From: Tolypocladium sp. Sup5 PDA-1 | Lineage: Eukaryota > Ascomycota > Sordariomycetes > Hypocreales > Ophiocordycipitaceae | Direction: 5' to 3' | Assembly: GCA_000750105.3 (NCBI GenBank) | Contig: JPHH03000109.1 | Coordinates: 1 to 45,078 of the forward strand | DNA: 45,078 nt | Shown here: positions 29,348 to 40,640 of the stretch, one piece after another | Layout of the letters: each line of letters starts with the position of its first letter | Position numbering within the stretch: the stretch's first letter is position 1 | The notes under the pieces: model-generated | The model's database searches: none | What the model was told of the DNA's origin: nothing | The model's input: the letters and a program-made list of their open reading frames with translations, nothing else | Position numbers and translations under genes: made by a program

Positions 29348-29934
29348 CAGTCGTGATTATGTTTCGGATACAAGGTAGCGTATATTCGTAAGCTCGGGTA
29401 TGGGCAACTGATGCAGGCAGCACCCTTAGGGTTCAGTCTTATGATTGATGGGGCCATTTTGATGCGTCGTGGAGATTGTGGGCTTTGTACGTCGGATCCG
29501 TTGATCTTTGGCGTTTGCACCTGGAAAACCGGTTCTGGCAGAGTAGAAGAGTGAGATGTTAAGCCCCAGCTCCTTTTCTGGAAAGAAAGTCGCCTTGTTT
29601 GGATTTGTAGAGAACCAAGGTGCATGTAAACGAGAGAGAGATGCAAAACTTATAGATTGTTGCCCGTTATGAGTATTTAGAAGTGCTTAAAATCCAAATA
29701 ATTTAGCGAGTCACTGCGGCAGAGGATAAACAGGTGCTGTATTAATGCTGTCTCCTACCCTCGTTACGTCACCATCCTGTCCACCCCTGTTGAATCGTCG
29801 ATGCTAAATACAATGAATTTCCCAAGGGTACAGCTAAGTAAGGGACCGTGGGTCGCCTTCGCCCCCCGCCCCCCTCCAGCAAAAGAATATATCCAAGCCA
29901 GCTTCAGTGATATCGCAACAGCGTATAATCTACC
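29348..29934. other. Intergenic region
   Basis: Between the mucin-like gene and the small secreted protein gene, which converge. No supported gene; 3' flanks of both. Confidence 0.45.
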
Positions 29935-30282
29935 TCAGCAATTCTCTTTGCGGGAATTGCAGTAACTTAAAACAGCTGACCACGGAGTGATGTGGTCCCA
30001 AATATTGCTGCTAGCTATGCATACAAAGCATGCATCAACGCTCTTCAAGTAGCTAGAGCCGCAAGCACATAATGCCGTTCGGTTTCCTTGGGAAGCTTCA
30101 TATTCTTTTTGAGCGACGGTGTACAAGTCGAAACAGCTTGATTTTCCTGGGGGAACCGAATAGCTCTCAACAAGAGCTGGAGATGTATCATTTGCGGAAA
30201 TCGAGCTAGTCGTTTGGCCTAGGGACACGCCAGAACAGAACCCCAAAGCCGTAGACACTACTGCAAAGCTGATGTACTTCAT
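29935..30282 (-). CDS. Small cysteine-rich secreted protein
   Basis: 115 residues, single exon. Signal peptide MKYISFAVVSTALGFCSGVS with a likely cleavage after residue 20-22. The mature part is about 93 residues with seven cysteines (SSCF, ALCACG, DACFVC, SYC and a terminal ENC) and two N-glycosylation sites (NDT, NRT). Size, secretion and cysteine content fit fungal secreted effectors or wall proteins; an odd cysteine number suggests one is free or dimerising. No known domain recognised. It converges with the mucin-like gene. Confidence 0.72.
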   Translation of the reverse strand: MKYISFAVVSTALGFCSGVSLGQTTSSISANDTSPALVESYSVPPGKSSCFDLYTVAQKEYEASQGNRTALCACGSSYLKSVDACFVCIASSNIWDHITPWSAVLSYCNSRKENC

Positions 30283-30928
30283 TTTGGTACATGCACAATA
30301 GACGATGGTTGTTATCTATCCACAGCATTTGTAGAAGGTTTCATTCTCAGTTGGCACTGCTGTTTCATATAGCCTTTCATGCCTCGTGGCTCTAGTGCAC
30401 CAAGCACTGGGGTGAGCATTTAACAGCCATCTGAGCTGCGGATATACCGGCAACCGTATGTGGACGGGGAAGTAGCGTAACTAGAGCAGTGTACCGGGAA
30501 GTATGTATAATGCAATGCTGTGACTACTGTACAGTATATGACTAAATTGTGTGCATGTCCGAATATGGACACTATCAAGGTATTGCTGTGCACGTGAATC
30601 CCATGAACTTCCAAGCTTCCGACTTCTGGATTGTATCCAAGAATTTCCCCAGGGAAACACTCGAAAGACGGTTGGATACTAGTCCTCGATCGCAATGTAA
30701 ACATGTCGATCAATAAGATGGTACAAATGCCGACAGGTAAAACTGGACAACAGAACCGCTTATTTCGCAGCTCTGTGATGATCATTCGAGTCAAGGTTTC
30801 CAGTATTTAAGATGCATCTCAACGTGGCGAAGGGTTAACCAACCAAGGGACCTTCTACCAACTCCACAACACCCTGCCTCGGCTCCAACTTGATCGCGTA
30901 GCCTTTCCAGTCTTAAGGCGATTTAATC
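30283..30928. other. Divergent intergenic region
   Basis: Promoter space of the secreted protein gene and the aminotransferase gene. A minus-strand frame at 30420-30794 has no supporting features. Confidence 0.45.
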
Positions 30929-32377
30929 ATGTCACTCAAAGCGGACTGCAGCGTACCCTCGGCCACGGAGCTTACTGTTGACATCCGAGATAGCGCGGAC
31001 GAGGTCACTTTCGACAAACGATCTCGAAAAGCCTCTTTGTTGCACCCTTTGCCCGCCAGAGATCCCCTCACGGTAGAGAGCGCTTCGGGGACTTATCTGA
31101 CCCTTGCATCTGGCCACCGAGTCCTGGATGCTTGCGCGGTCGCCATCGTCGACCATGGAAATAAAACTGTTTTGGCCGCCGTTGCGGAACAAATGTCGAA
31201 GGTTTCCTATGCGCACACGATGATTCACAAGACTGAGAGCGCCGAGAAACTAGCCAAGTTGCTTCTCGAAAACCACCCGCTCGGATTGAGCAAGGCCTAT
31301 TTTGTCAGCTCCGGCAGCGAAGCGATGGACTCGGCGATGAAACTTGCCATGCAGTATCACTTTGCCAATGGCCAGCCGCAGAGGAGGCACTTTGTGGCCA
31401 GAAAGCAGGCGTATCACGGCAATACTATCGGAGCCATGAGCATCAGCAGTAATATCGCAAGAAAGGAGCCAAATGGGACATCGTTACAACTTCACGATGT
31501 CAGCTTTGTTGAACCTCCTTATGCTTACCGTGGCCAACGCGACCAAGAGACTGAGGAAGAGTATGCGGCACGGCTCATCGAAGAGTTGGACGCGGAGTTT
31601 CAACGGATTGGGCCTGACATCATCGTTGCATTCGTTGCTGAAACTGTCGGAGGCTCCACCGCTGGGTGTATTACGGCGCCCAAAGGATACTTCCAGGGAG
31701 TACGGATACTCTGCGACAGATACGGCATACTGCTTATCCTGGATGAAGTCATGTGCGGATGTGGACGTACAGGCACATACTTTGCTTTTGAGGCGGAGGG
31801 GAAGCTGGAGCCCGATTTAGTCACTATAGGGAAGGGTTTGGCGGGCGGTTATGCACCCATTGCTGCTCTTCTTGTTCGACAATCAGTTTACGACCTATTG
31901 AGGGGTGCCGCCGGGGGCTTTGTCCACGGACACACATATCAAGCGCACCCCGTGAGCTGCGCAGCCGCTTTGGCAGTCCAGGGGTTTGTTCGACGGCCCA
32001 AAACACTTTCCGAATGTGCGAGAAAGGGGTCAAAGCTTGAGTCGTTGCTGAGGACTGCATTCAGCAAGCTCAAATATGTCGGCGACATTCGCGGGAGAGG
32101 CCTCTTCTGGGCACTGGAGTTCGTGGAAGACAAAGAGTCAAAACAGCCGTTTGACCACAATGCCAATTTCGGCGCCCGAGTGGCCAAGAATGCATATTCT
32201 CTGGGCCTGGCGCTGTGTCCGGGGAGTGGAACGGCAGATGGAGTAGACGGTGATCACGTTCTGCTTGCACCACCGTTGACCATTACGGAGGATGAGTTGG
32301 AGCTAATGGTTACAATATTGAAGGAGGCATATGACCAAGCTGAGAGGGGCTATGATGCTGCTAGATTGGGTTTTTAA
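30929..32377 (+). CDS. Class III pyridoxal-phosphate aminotransferase
   Basis: A single exon of 482 residues, full length for the family (omega-aminotransferases: ornithine, GABA, 4-aminobutyrate-like and others). Visible: SSGSEAMDSAMK (about 127-138) for phosphate binding, QAYHGNTIGAMS (160-171), ILDEVMCGCGRTG (270-282) with the PLP-contacting Asp, and TIGKGLAGGYAPIAA with the Schiff-base lysine at residue 302. Uses pyridoxal phosphate to move an amino group between an amine or amino acid and an oxo acid; the exact substrate cannot be read from sequence. It converges with the indoleamine dioxygenase gene and sits in a trio with it and a carrier. ATG at 30929 is in a good context. Confidence 0.92.
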   Translation: MSLKADCSVPSATELTVDIRDSADEVTFDKRSRKASLLHPLPARDPLTVESASGTYLTLASGHRVLDACAVAIVDHGNKTVLAAVAEQMSKVSYAHTMIHKTESAEKLAKLLLENHPLGLSKAYFVSSGSEAMDSAMKLAMQYHFANGQPQRRHFVARKQAYHGNTIGAMSISSNIARKEPNGTSLQLHDVSFVEPPYAYRGQRDQETEEEYAARLIEELDAEFQRIGPDIIVAFVAETVGGSTAGCITAPKGYFQGVRILCDRYGILLILDEVMCGCGRTGTYFAFEAEGKLEPDLVTIGKGLAGGYAPIAALLVRQSVYDLLRGAAGGFVHGHTYQAHPVSCAAALAVQGFVRRPKTLSECARKGSKLESLLRTAFSKLKYVGDIRGRGLFWALEFVEDKESKQPFDHNANFGARVAKNAYSLGLALCPGSGTADGVDGDHVLLAPPLTITEDELELMVTILKEAYDQAERGYDAARLGF

Positions 32378-32782
32378 CAATACTTGAATGTACTATTATT
32401 CACCACCTGTCTCTATTGCACGGAGCCACCAGAATCAACCACAAAAGCATTCTGGAGGAGCTCATCAAGAAGTATGTCAGCTCAGCACACTATAACTCTT
32501 TACATAGCGTATGCCCATTGCCAAGGACCAGATCACGGCTCCTAAGCAAGAATATAGACACGAGCCCCTTGCTCTCCCGGCGTCTAATGGTATCATAGTG
32601 AAGGAAGCGGGCGCTTTGCGTGTGCGTGTATTTTCCGTGTGCTATTCCATTTTCTTCTATGTATTGTGGCACGAAGGCAGGTAGTGAGTATCTGAGCTTA
32701 TCATGGCTCACCCGAATGGTAGAGCTTTGTATCGATGCCAACCGTACGTGTCTGATGTCCAAATGCAAAGGTGCCAGAAAAT

Positions 32783-34105
32783 CTAGTTTACCAGCCTTGC
32801 GGCTCGGCATGTATCATCTCTCGCCTTCTTTAAGAGAGGTACCGGAATGGTACCACCAGTTCCAATCACCTGTTTTTGCGACAATGAGTGGCTTGTTGGG
32901 CATTGCTGCCTGCCATTCCATTTCTGCTTTGATGGCACGATGATGTATCTCGCTACAATCTGCAAGTGCGTATTCCGCAGATTGCTCAGTGCCTCCGTAG
33001 CAGCTGTGTAGGCGTCTCTCAGAAGACTCTGCTCGTCGGTGATGGGTGTTCTGAGTGCCACTTCCCGGATATTGCTGATGTGGGCAACGTGCATAAGAAA
33101 TCGTCGGTGAGGTCCTGGCATGTACTCCCTGGCCTCGACATGGAAGCTCTTCTCGCCGGCAATGCCACTATGCTTGACGCCGAGGATGATGTCGAAGAAT
33201 TGTATAAGTGAGCTCTGCCCGTTACTTCCTCCATGCAGCTTTCTCCAATTACCCTTGCCATTTCCCTCGTCGTAGAAAATTCCGTTCGGCAATGCCTCCC
33301 CGCCAGACAAGAAAGGTCGCACTCGGGAATAAAAGACCATGGGATCGCATCGCTCGCACATCCTACCCAGAAGAGCGTCTATGCGTTGGATGCATCGCCG
33401 CAGATCGTTGAGGGCATCAATAACGATGTGGTATTCGCGATTTTCTGTGGATTCGATGGCCCCCATCATAGTACGCACAATGCCGGCTGATTGGGCTTCT
33501 ATCGCAACGCTGATGAGGAGGAACCATGACTCAGATTCAGTACCCGTGAAGGACAACAGGGTTCTAAGATCTTCTAGTTTCGAAAAGTCGTCGCCTAGAC
33601 AGGAAAAGTTCCAGAGTGCAGCACCGGCATAAGTCAGAATCGGTGGTAGCTCTAGGTACTCCGAAGCCCGCAGGAGCGGAATCGTCAACTGCGGCAATAT
33701 GACCTAGCGGAAAAAGTCAATCAGCATACTAAATCCATTCCATACCGACAAGATTGCTTCAGGCAGATTAATCAAGCAGGTTCAGACCTCTTCGGGCTTA
33801 TCGCCACCCCAAATGTAAGCATGAGTCAAGTATGCCAGTAGCATATATGCCCTGCGCCATTCCGCCTCAGATATGAGACGGTCTGTCGATAAGATGGGAA
33901 GGTTTAAGATAGCGTTCCGGATGCCATTCTGAATGAGGACCGGAAGTTGTTGAGCGACAAGCTCCCAAGGTTCATAGTAGGGGTCGGACAAAACCCGCGA
34001 CGGGTTGTGCTCGGGAAGGAATGCATTTTTGGTGATACCAAGCTTGTCCAAATCCATTGGCATGTTCCCTTCAAGAGGTAGCGTGGGAACAGTTTGCGAA
34101 GGCAT
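32783..34105 (-). CDS. Indoleamine 2,3-dioxygenase family protein
   Basis: Two exons, 34105-33788 and 33703-32783 (412 residues), over an 84-nt intron with a weak donor GTCTGA and acceptor GCTAG. The spliced order matches the heme-containing indoleamine 2,3-dioxygenase family: DPYYEPWELVAQQLPVL, EWRRAYMLLAYLTHAYIWGG, ASEYLELPPILTYAGAALWN, SFTGTESESWFLLISVAIEA, RPFLSGGEALPNGIFYDEG, signature GGSNGQSSLIQFFDIILG, then REYMPGPHRRFL and LQIVARYIIVPS. The enzyme opens the indole ring of tryptophan to N-formylkynurenine, first step of the kynurenine route. Fungi often have several paralogues, not all for NAD synthesis. The heme-ligand region looks retained but I cannot number the ligand with certainty. 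Confidence 0.9.
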
Positions 34106-34974
34106 GGCACAACCAGCGGCGGGCTTTGTTGGGAGATTCTGCTTGGGAAGACTCAACTGGGGCAAGGCCGACGAGGCTCCAAGGCAAATCCGGCGTGTCT
34201 GCCCTCTTAATGTGGAACGCAATGCGTGTCATTACTTTATGCCACGGAGTTATGTGAGGAATAGAGAGTTTGAGGCTCGGGGCGCAATTTGCTACAATGT
34301 CACAAACTGCCGCTCAGCAGTGTGATGCAGTCTGGGCAATCCAATGCGGACAAGCATATCCGCGTCTAGTAGTGGACAATTTGCTGTTCAAAGCTACTAC
34401 AGTGGCAAGACAGCGGCTCAAAATATCCACATTAGAAGAGTCAAGGGGTTGAATGCCTGGGACAGGCCCATTTGGATCGAGTCTCTGCAGCCGACCACGG
34501 TGGCGGCCTGCACTAATCTCACAAAGGAGATGCTGTACACACTACACTCACGAGATGAATCTCGAGCCCAATGCTCATCTGACCGTCGTTTACGCTGACT
34601 AGTAAAATATACTTGACGAAGTCTCAGTTACCCCGTCGTCCAATGGCTCGGCCCCACAGCCCACTTGGACCCCCCATCGACAGTCGTTCCTCTTGCACGC
34701 AAATGCACCGTCGTGTATAATTTGTCTCAGCTTCAACTGAGGCCAAACGAATCTCTTTTCAGAGGGAGGACATATAGCCGTGTCCACGATGTGACCGGCA
34801 TTTTGAGGTGCCAAATCGTGTGCTGTGAATTCTCGACAATGCATCAATATCTGTAACTTCCGTACTTGAGATTCTCCTTTCCTTGTCATCTGTGTGTAAT
34901 GTATAGTGCTCCTGCATCCAGCAGCAGTGGTTTCTTAAGTTGCAGCTCTACCACCGCACGAGCTGAATTGCCTT
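34106..34974. other. Intergenic region, no gene seen
   Basis: Between the dioxygenase and the MFS carrier, both transcribed leftward. Short frames only. Probably holds the dioxygenase promoter and the carrier 3' end. Confidence 0.45.
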
Positions 34975-36306
34975 TTATATCTTGACCAACTTAAAACCAC
35001 TTTGCACATACCTTGCCGCAACAAACAAGCAGGTAGAAGCCAGCATAGAGCAGCCACAAAATATCTGCATGCCAGTGAAATTCCCACCTTGCTTAGAGTC
35101 AATGGCACCACCTATGGGGCTTCCAATTAGAGCACCAAGCGCCTGTATGGCGAAAGCGATCCCAACGCGAGTGCCAATCTCCCCAATATCAGAGATCTGA
35201 GCGACAATGCTGGGGCACAATGATATGTAGCCTCCAGACGAGAACCCGAAAAGTATGGCAAAAGCAACAATACCCGGAGTGCCTTTCGCGGGTATCCAAA
35301 TAGTCAGGCAAGAGAGCGCTGAGACTAACGTTAGCGTGATGATAACGTTATAACGGCCGAACACATCGGCCAGAGCGCCAGGAACGATTCGCCCCAGGAC
35401 ACTGTAACAAGGTTAGAAATTTCCATAGCAAAATGACCTATCTGTGGAGGTGTCTCTCACCTAGCCGCATTCATAATAGGTAACAGGTACGTGACTAGCT
35501 CAGAGGCGATGCCGACCGACTCAGCCTGCAGTAGGATGTAGTTGAAGGGCAAAAACATTCCCGACATGAAGAGGAAGAATGCCGCGGTTGTTAATGCCAT
35601 AGGCTGATTGCACAACCCGGCAACGTACTCTTTCATACGGAAAGGTCGAGGCCTCGGAGGCAACCAGGACTTGACCGTCAAACACGTGAGGGAGAGCAGC
35701 AATAGGAATCCCAAGGCCATGATCCGCATCATCCAGGGGAACCCAGTATGCTCAATGAGATTTTTCATCATGATAGGCAAAACCACCCCCCCAAAGGAAG
35801 CGCCGGATGTCATGATGCCGAGGGCCAATGCACGGCGCTGAAAAAACCAGGTAAGAACGGAAGAAGTGCAGGAGTTGAATATAGCACTTGATCCGATAGA
35901 AGAAACCAGTGCCTGCGCGATAAAGATCTGGTAGAACTCGCTTGCGAACGACACTATGACTAGCCCCAGAGCGTAGGCAATAGTCCCGCCGCGTAACAAC
36001 CAACACGGACCATAGTTATCGAACAGTCGTCCGAACTGATGAATAGTCAACGAAAGGCCTCGACGAATTGCCGCCAACCCAGGGCGTACTTACCACACCG
36101 CCACAGAAAATCATAACAAACACTTGCGTTGAAGTGATCCAGCTGACAGTCGAGCTGGAATAATCTTTCAAGGGCCCGGTAGTGTAATACTGCTGGAAGA
36201 CCCCGACGCAATTTATCAGGCCAAAGGTGCAGAAAAGTGCACACCAGCCGCCAAAAACGACGAGCCACGCCTCCGTCCCCCCATCTGGGTAGTTTAATCG
36301 AGTCAT
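34975..36306 (-). CDS. MFS carrier, monocarboxylate-transporter type
   Basis: Three exons: 36306-36094, 36035-35461 and 35401-34975, giving 404 residues; donors GTAAGT and GTGAGA, introns 58 and 59 nt. About twelve membrane helices in two halves. Features of the fungal monocarboxylate permease group: N-terminal PDGGTEAWLVVFGGW, CVGVFQQYY, FGRLFDNYGP after helix 2, SSAIFNSCTSSVLTWFF with RRALALGI, GASFGGVVLPIM, then in the second half GRIVPGALADVFGRYN, SGGYISLCPSIVAQI and GIAFAIQALGALIGSPIGG. Plasma-membrane carrier for monocarboxylates or similar compounds; the substrate is unknown. Its place beside the dioxygenase suggests it may move an aromatic catabolite, but this is inference. An ATG 30 bp upstream is an alternative start. 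Confidence 0.88.
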
Positions 36307-36594
36307 GACGTTCGTGTAACTGTATTCCAGAGGCAAAGAGGAAGCTTTCCAAGTGGAGACCTGTATGATACGCTATGGTTGGCGTTGGCAGAACGTTTGA
36401 TGTGTGATACAGCAATAGAGCGTACCATAAGAGTGTACTATACCATAAGAAGTATGCAACATCGCTCAACAGCACAGGCGGCATTAATTAGCTCCGGGCG
36501 AGAGAAAAGCTCTCGTTATCGTTTACGGCTGCAGCGCAAGTCAGCGAAGACGGGCGAGCATTCGGAGTCGTCAAGGTCATGGCTTCCGGGCAAC

Positions 36595-39053
36595 CTAGCA
36601 AGTGTCCGTTGCAGATGAAGCAACGTTCTTTGCCAACTCCTGGTCGGGCAGTTTGTCGGCATATAGGCAACATCGTGGGCGAGCCAGGCATGGGCCTACG
36701 AGCGATCGCCAAGAGAATGTATACAGTGACATGGACTGTCCAAGTCGCCGACCTAAAGTCCGAAAATCGACTTCTGCCCCTTGTTCACGGTCTCGACTGT
36801 CATCAACGTGACTTGTATGTTCCCTGCTAGGATCTGCCGGTGCTGAGGCCTGAGCATCGTGCAAATCCCTCAAGGTAGAGAGCAAACGGGCCGGCTCGCC
36901 TCGACTCTTGCGTTCCTTGATCATCGCCCCCAGCTCGTCCGTGACCATCTCCTCGCAGAGAATAAGACGGCCCGCAGTTATTCCTGTACTCGATTTGACG
37001 GTTCGGTTGAAGACTGTCGTAGAAAGCGTCTTCACGTCACGCGCGTTTGCCCAGCTATCTTGTGCAATCAAAGCCGAAAAGGAGGCGAGCGTCGATGACT
37101 TGAATGCAGTTCCCGGCATTTCGAGTACAGCCAGGTCGTGAAGGTTCGTTTTCTGGCCCCCGAGCAGCTGAAGCAGGAGAAAGACGCACTCCTCAAACAT
37201 CAAGGCTCGGAATCTGATAACTTTGGGGAAGCGAGAGGATAGTCCCGGGTTGATGGCCATCAGACGTAATGTCCGCCTCGTACCCTGCTAGGATGATAAC
37301 GAGCTTCTTGTGGTACGTCTCCTTGGTTAAACAGTCAACCAGCTCGTCGACAGCCTCCCTGGCAAAGGCGCCTCCGGCCAGGCGGTATGCCTCGTCGACA
37401 AAGAGGACCCGGCCCAGCGCTCATTCCATCATCTACTGCACCTTAGGTCCCGTCTGTCCGACGTACTGACCTACAAGGTCCGTCGCCGAGCACTCCACCA
37501 CTTCACCAGTCGCCAGGAACCCCATGTCGTAAAAGACCTTGCCCATCTTCTTGGCTGCTGTTATCTTACCCGTGCCAGGCGGGCCGCGGAAGAGAAAGTT
37601 GAATGGCACGCTATCCTTCGGGTCCAGCCCGAGGGCCTTCACTGCTATCACAGTTGACTGATAGCCCACGAGTCGTTCGACAATCTCTTCACACCCGACT
37701 GCCCCCATAAATAACTTGGAGACATTCGTCTCTGCTTGCTGGGCCCGATCAAAGTCTTCGTCAAAGTCCCGTGCCTCGAGTTGGTCGTTGGCTTTTGACT
37801 GTCCCTTTGAATGCCGCAACTGGTGGCGCGCTCCTTTGCCGTACCGAGAATAATGTCAATCTCCCAGGCGTTGCCAAAATTGGGACGATTGCGGGCTCTT
37901 TGCAGCATGTCCATGGCGATGGCCTTGGCCTGGCCAGTTGCTCGATATCCTTGTTGAACGCGAGACACAAGGAGGTCGCAGTACTCGAGAACATTCCGAG
38001 CAGGCACTTCCATGGTTTCAGGACCCTGCGACCAGGGTGCAGTTTGCGGTAGCTCAACAAGGAGCTCGTCGCTTCCCATACCAAGCTGCTGTCGATCACC
38101 ATTTCGGATAAGCTCTTCCTCCCAGTCCGATATAGGGCGCAGAAGCTCGGAGAAGATCCTGCGCCAAGATGGCACGTCAGCGTCGCTGAGAGGGACATCG
38201 AACCCAATGGTGATATAGAAGGCAGTAATGAGAACTATAGGCCCACAATCGTAGCCGTTACTGTAAGCTGCGGGATAGGACACGTGATGCTGGTGTTTCG
38301 CAAGGCACGCTTTGCTTTGGCAATGTCTCTGAAGGGGTGTTTAAGTATCTCTTCCGTTCGGCGTTTGTGTGTGTCAGTCGGTAGTGAATCGAAAACTCGG
38401 ACCTTATCGCGGGACTCTGGGATAACTGCAAGCACCCAGTGGCCCATACTCTTGATGTGAATGGGAATCATGATGATTTCCGGCCCCTCAAAGTACTCTT
38501 CGACGCGACGGCGGATCTTATCCGCCCTCTCGGGATTTTTTGCGGGACAAAGCCAAAGCGAGTCGACAACTTTGACCCGGCCGGGGTTACTGACCGTGAA
38601 AAGTCCAACCATGGCGTTAATCACCTCGTCGTTGATCCATGACGTTTCATCTTGCATCGTTTTGAGAGACTCTTGGTTGAGCGTGAACAGTGGTCGATAG
38701 ACTCGGGAAGCTTCGTGAGAGTCGGCTAACGCGATATGATCGTCTTCTGTTCCACCCTTCACACCCCTCTTCGGCCTCTTTGACAGTGGCTGGCCGGCAG
38801 GAGATGAGGGCCGTTTGTCGCCACGCCCCGGTCGGTCCTGGCTACCATCGTTCTCGGCTGGCCTCACATTCTTTGGGCGGCTTTCCTGTTCAAACCCACA
38901 CCTTGTCAGGCCATGAGATGGCCTAGTGGGCTTCGCAGCAGCCGGCACCTCACGTCGCGTACCCTCTGGCCCTGTAGGGCTGGTGGCATTGTCGGATGAT
39001 GCACGAGAGTTTGATGCCTCCGCACCGAGTCCACTATCCGTGTCGGGAGGCAC
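36595..39053 (-). pseudogene. Broken Ulp1 protease - AAA ATPase composite gene
   Basis: Reads right to left. First a disordered N-terminus, then a Ulp1/C48-like SUMO protease domain: SWINDEVINAMVGLF, GHWVLAVI (His), VFDSLP (Asp) and NGYDCGP (Cys); the last is in a shifted frame near 38285. Then a linker (MLQRARNRPNFGNA) and a SpoVK/CbbX-type AAA domain: FLFRGPPGTGK, ECSATDLVGQYVGQTGP, VLFVDEAYRLAGGAFA, KLVIILAGYEAD, and NPGLSSRFP. Lesions: frameshifts near 38285, 37815 and 37265; in-frame stops at 37433-37435 and 37421-37423; Walker A ends GK-I instead of GK-T. The stop TAG and the T-to-I change fit CpA-to-TpA (RIP-like) changes. The AAA part matches the C-terminal tail of large fungal AAA proteins. 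Dead composite gene. Confidence 0.75.
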
Positions 39054-39109
39054 GACATTGGGTTCGTTCGCGCCTACAATAGGTGTCAGCAGTTCTTCTG
39101 TACATTTCG

Positions 39110-39400
39110 ACGAAAGAAGGGGGGGGGGAGGGGGGGGACAAAAACGTCACTACCCCTGGTGCCTGGGGACTTAATATTAAGCTACTATTCAATGATGCGG
39201 AAGCTGTGGCGCCCATGGGCAAATCAGACGGGGGCCATGGTACCTGCATACCTGCGTTAGGATGCAGGGATGCGGGGATTCATGAGCTGTCTGGACAGCC
39301 AGCGGACCTGGGGCCATCCAGCCTGAGAGGGAGCAAGAAACTGGATGTTAAGCTGCGGGGGCTACCAGCCACGGGGGCGAATCGACCCGTTAAATAGTCC
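39110..39400. repeat. Dispersed repeat, copy Y
   Basis: Matches 9121-9440, including the palindrome CTTAATATTAAG at about 39171-39182 and the blocks after it, and continuing with TTAAGCTGCGGGGGCT near 39345. A G-run with one A lies just before it (near 39120-39138). Confidence 0.65.
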
Positions 39401-40489
39401 GTAGTTTACAGAATCTCCACCTTAATCGAGATGCCCCCCTAAGGGACAAGCAAACCTTCTACTTTCTCCATTGATGTGATGTGTAAGTAGCGCTGGGCAT
39501 CTACTGTCGTGCTCACCGTCCTCTGGGTACACTCGCGTGTCGTCGGCCGCGACAAGGAGCCGGGTTCAGCGCGTAAGATCAACCACTAAAGAACCAGCCC
39601 TCGAGACGATATGCTTTTGGAGAACTGCGTCGATGTGATGCTGTGTGGATGTGGCTGTCGAGTCTACCATGAAAGCGGGTCTCTAGAGTTGTCTGGAGGT
39701 CAGCCGGGGCGTGTTACAGAAACTCTTGCAGTCGCAATCGTCGTCCTTCCTCACGAGCCTCTTGAACGTCCCGTAAGCTTGAGGTTAGCAGTCTACGGCC
39801 GGCGTGCTCAACGGCAAAGTCCTGATCCTGGCGCAAACAGAGGAGTTGACAACACCGCATAGACCGCCGGCTCGGGCGGTGGTAGCTGAGGGTGGATGGC
39901 GAGCGAGAGGAAGCATGGGATGAGGCAAGCAGCAGGAGTCAGACTCAGCGACGAAGCTGATTATCTCCTAAACGTAGCACAGGGCGGACCTTGGGGCGAG
40001 AGCCCTTTCAACACAGACCATAACCAGCAGAGGCACATCAACCGAGTTGGATGCCTCCGACCTATCCAAGACCAGCTTTGTCACAGACCACGGCCACGAT
40101 GCCGATCGCGCACCCCCTCCATGGATGCGGAACGCGAGATTCACCTTCAGTGGGACCATCAGTCCACGGTTATACGCACGTCGCCAAGGGTGTGGAGAGT
40201 CTCGATTTTGCCTGCCTGCTGCCCAGAAACGAGATGTGCGACCGACTCCGGGCCATCAAAGGGAAACATCTGAGCTCCGTATGAAGCACAACGATCCTCG
40301 TTCACCTGATCCCCCACTCAAGTCGCAACCTGAGCCCGCAGTACTCTGTAAAGACTACATACACCTCCGTCTGTTGAACTGCAAACCTGTTCCCCTACCA
40401 AGCAACGCTAGGCGGCTGAGCGTCCCGCCACGGAGTTACGCCGACCATTTTTCCGATACGTACCATTGCGTCCCAATGTTGGACTTGGA
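39401..40489. other. Relic region, no supported gene
   Basis: Several plus-strand frames of 80-170 codons (for example 39611-39862 and 40047-40565) with no recognisable domain or splice support. Confidence 0.4.
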
Positions 40490-40640
40490 ATCTGATCTCT
40501 GGCGATCATGGTGGCTGGTGAGTCGGACCACAGGACTACTCCGCCATGCAGTATTTTCCCGTTGATCGTGATTCGAGGAAACAGTGTAGCTGCTATGTTG
40601 TGATTCGCGGCCCCAGCTTTACCAGGGTTGCGGGACCCAA
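40490..40640 (-). repeat. Relic shared with 22150-22285
   Basis: The minus-strand reading IAATLFPRITINGKILHGG then VVLWSDSPATMIAR matches 22150-22285 in opposite orientation. Here the frame is open. It abuts the C-terminal end of the coiled-coil pseudogene at 40593. Confidence 0.55.
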
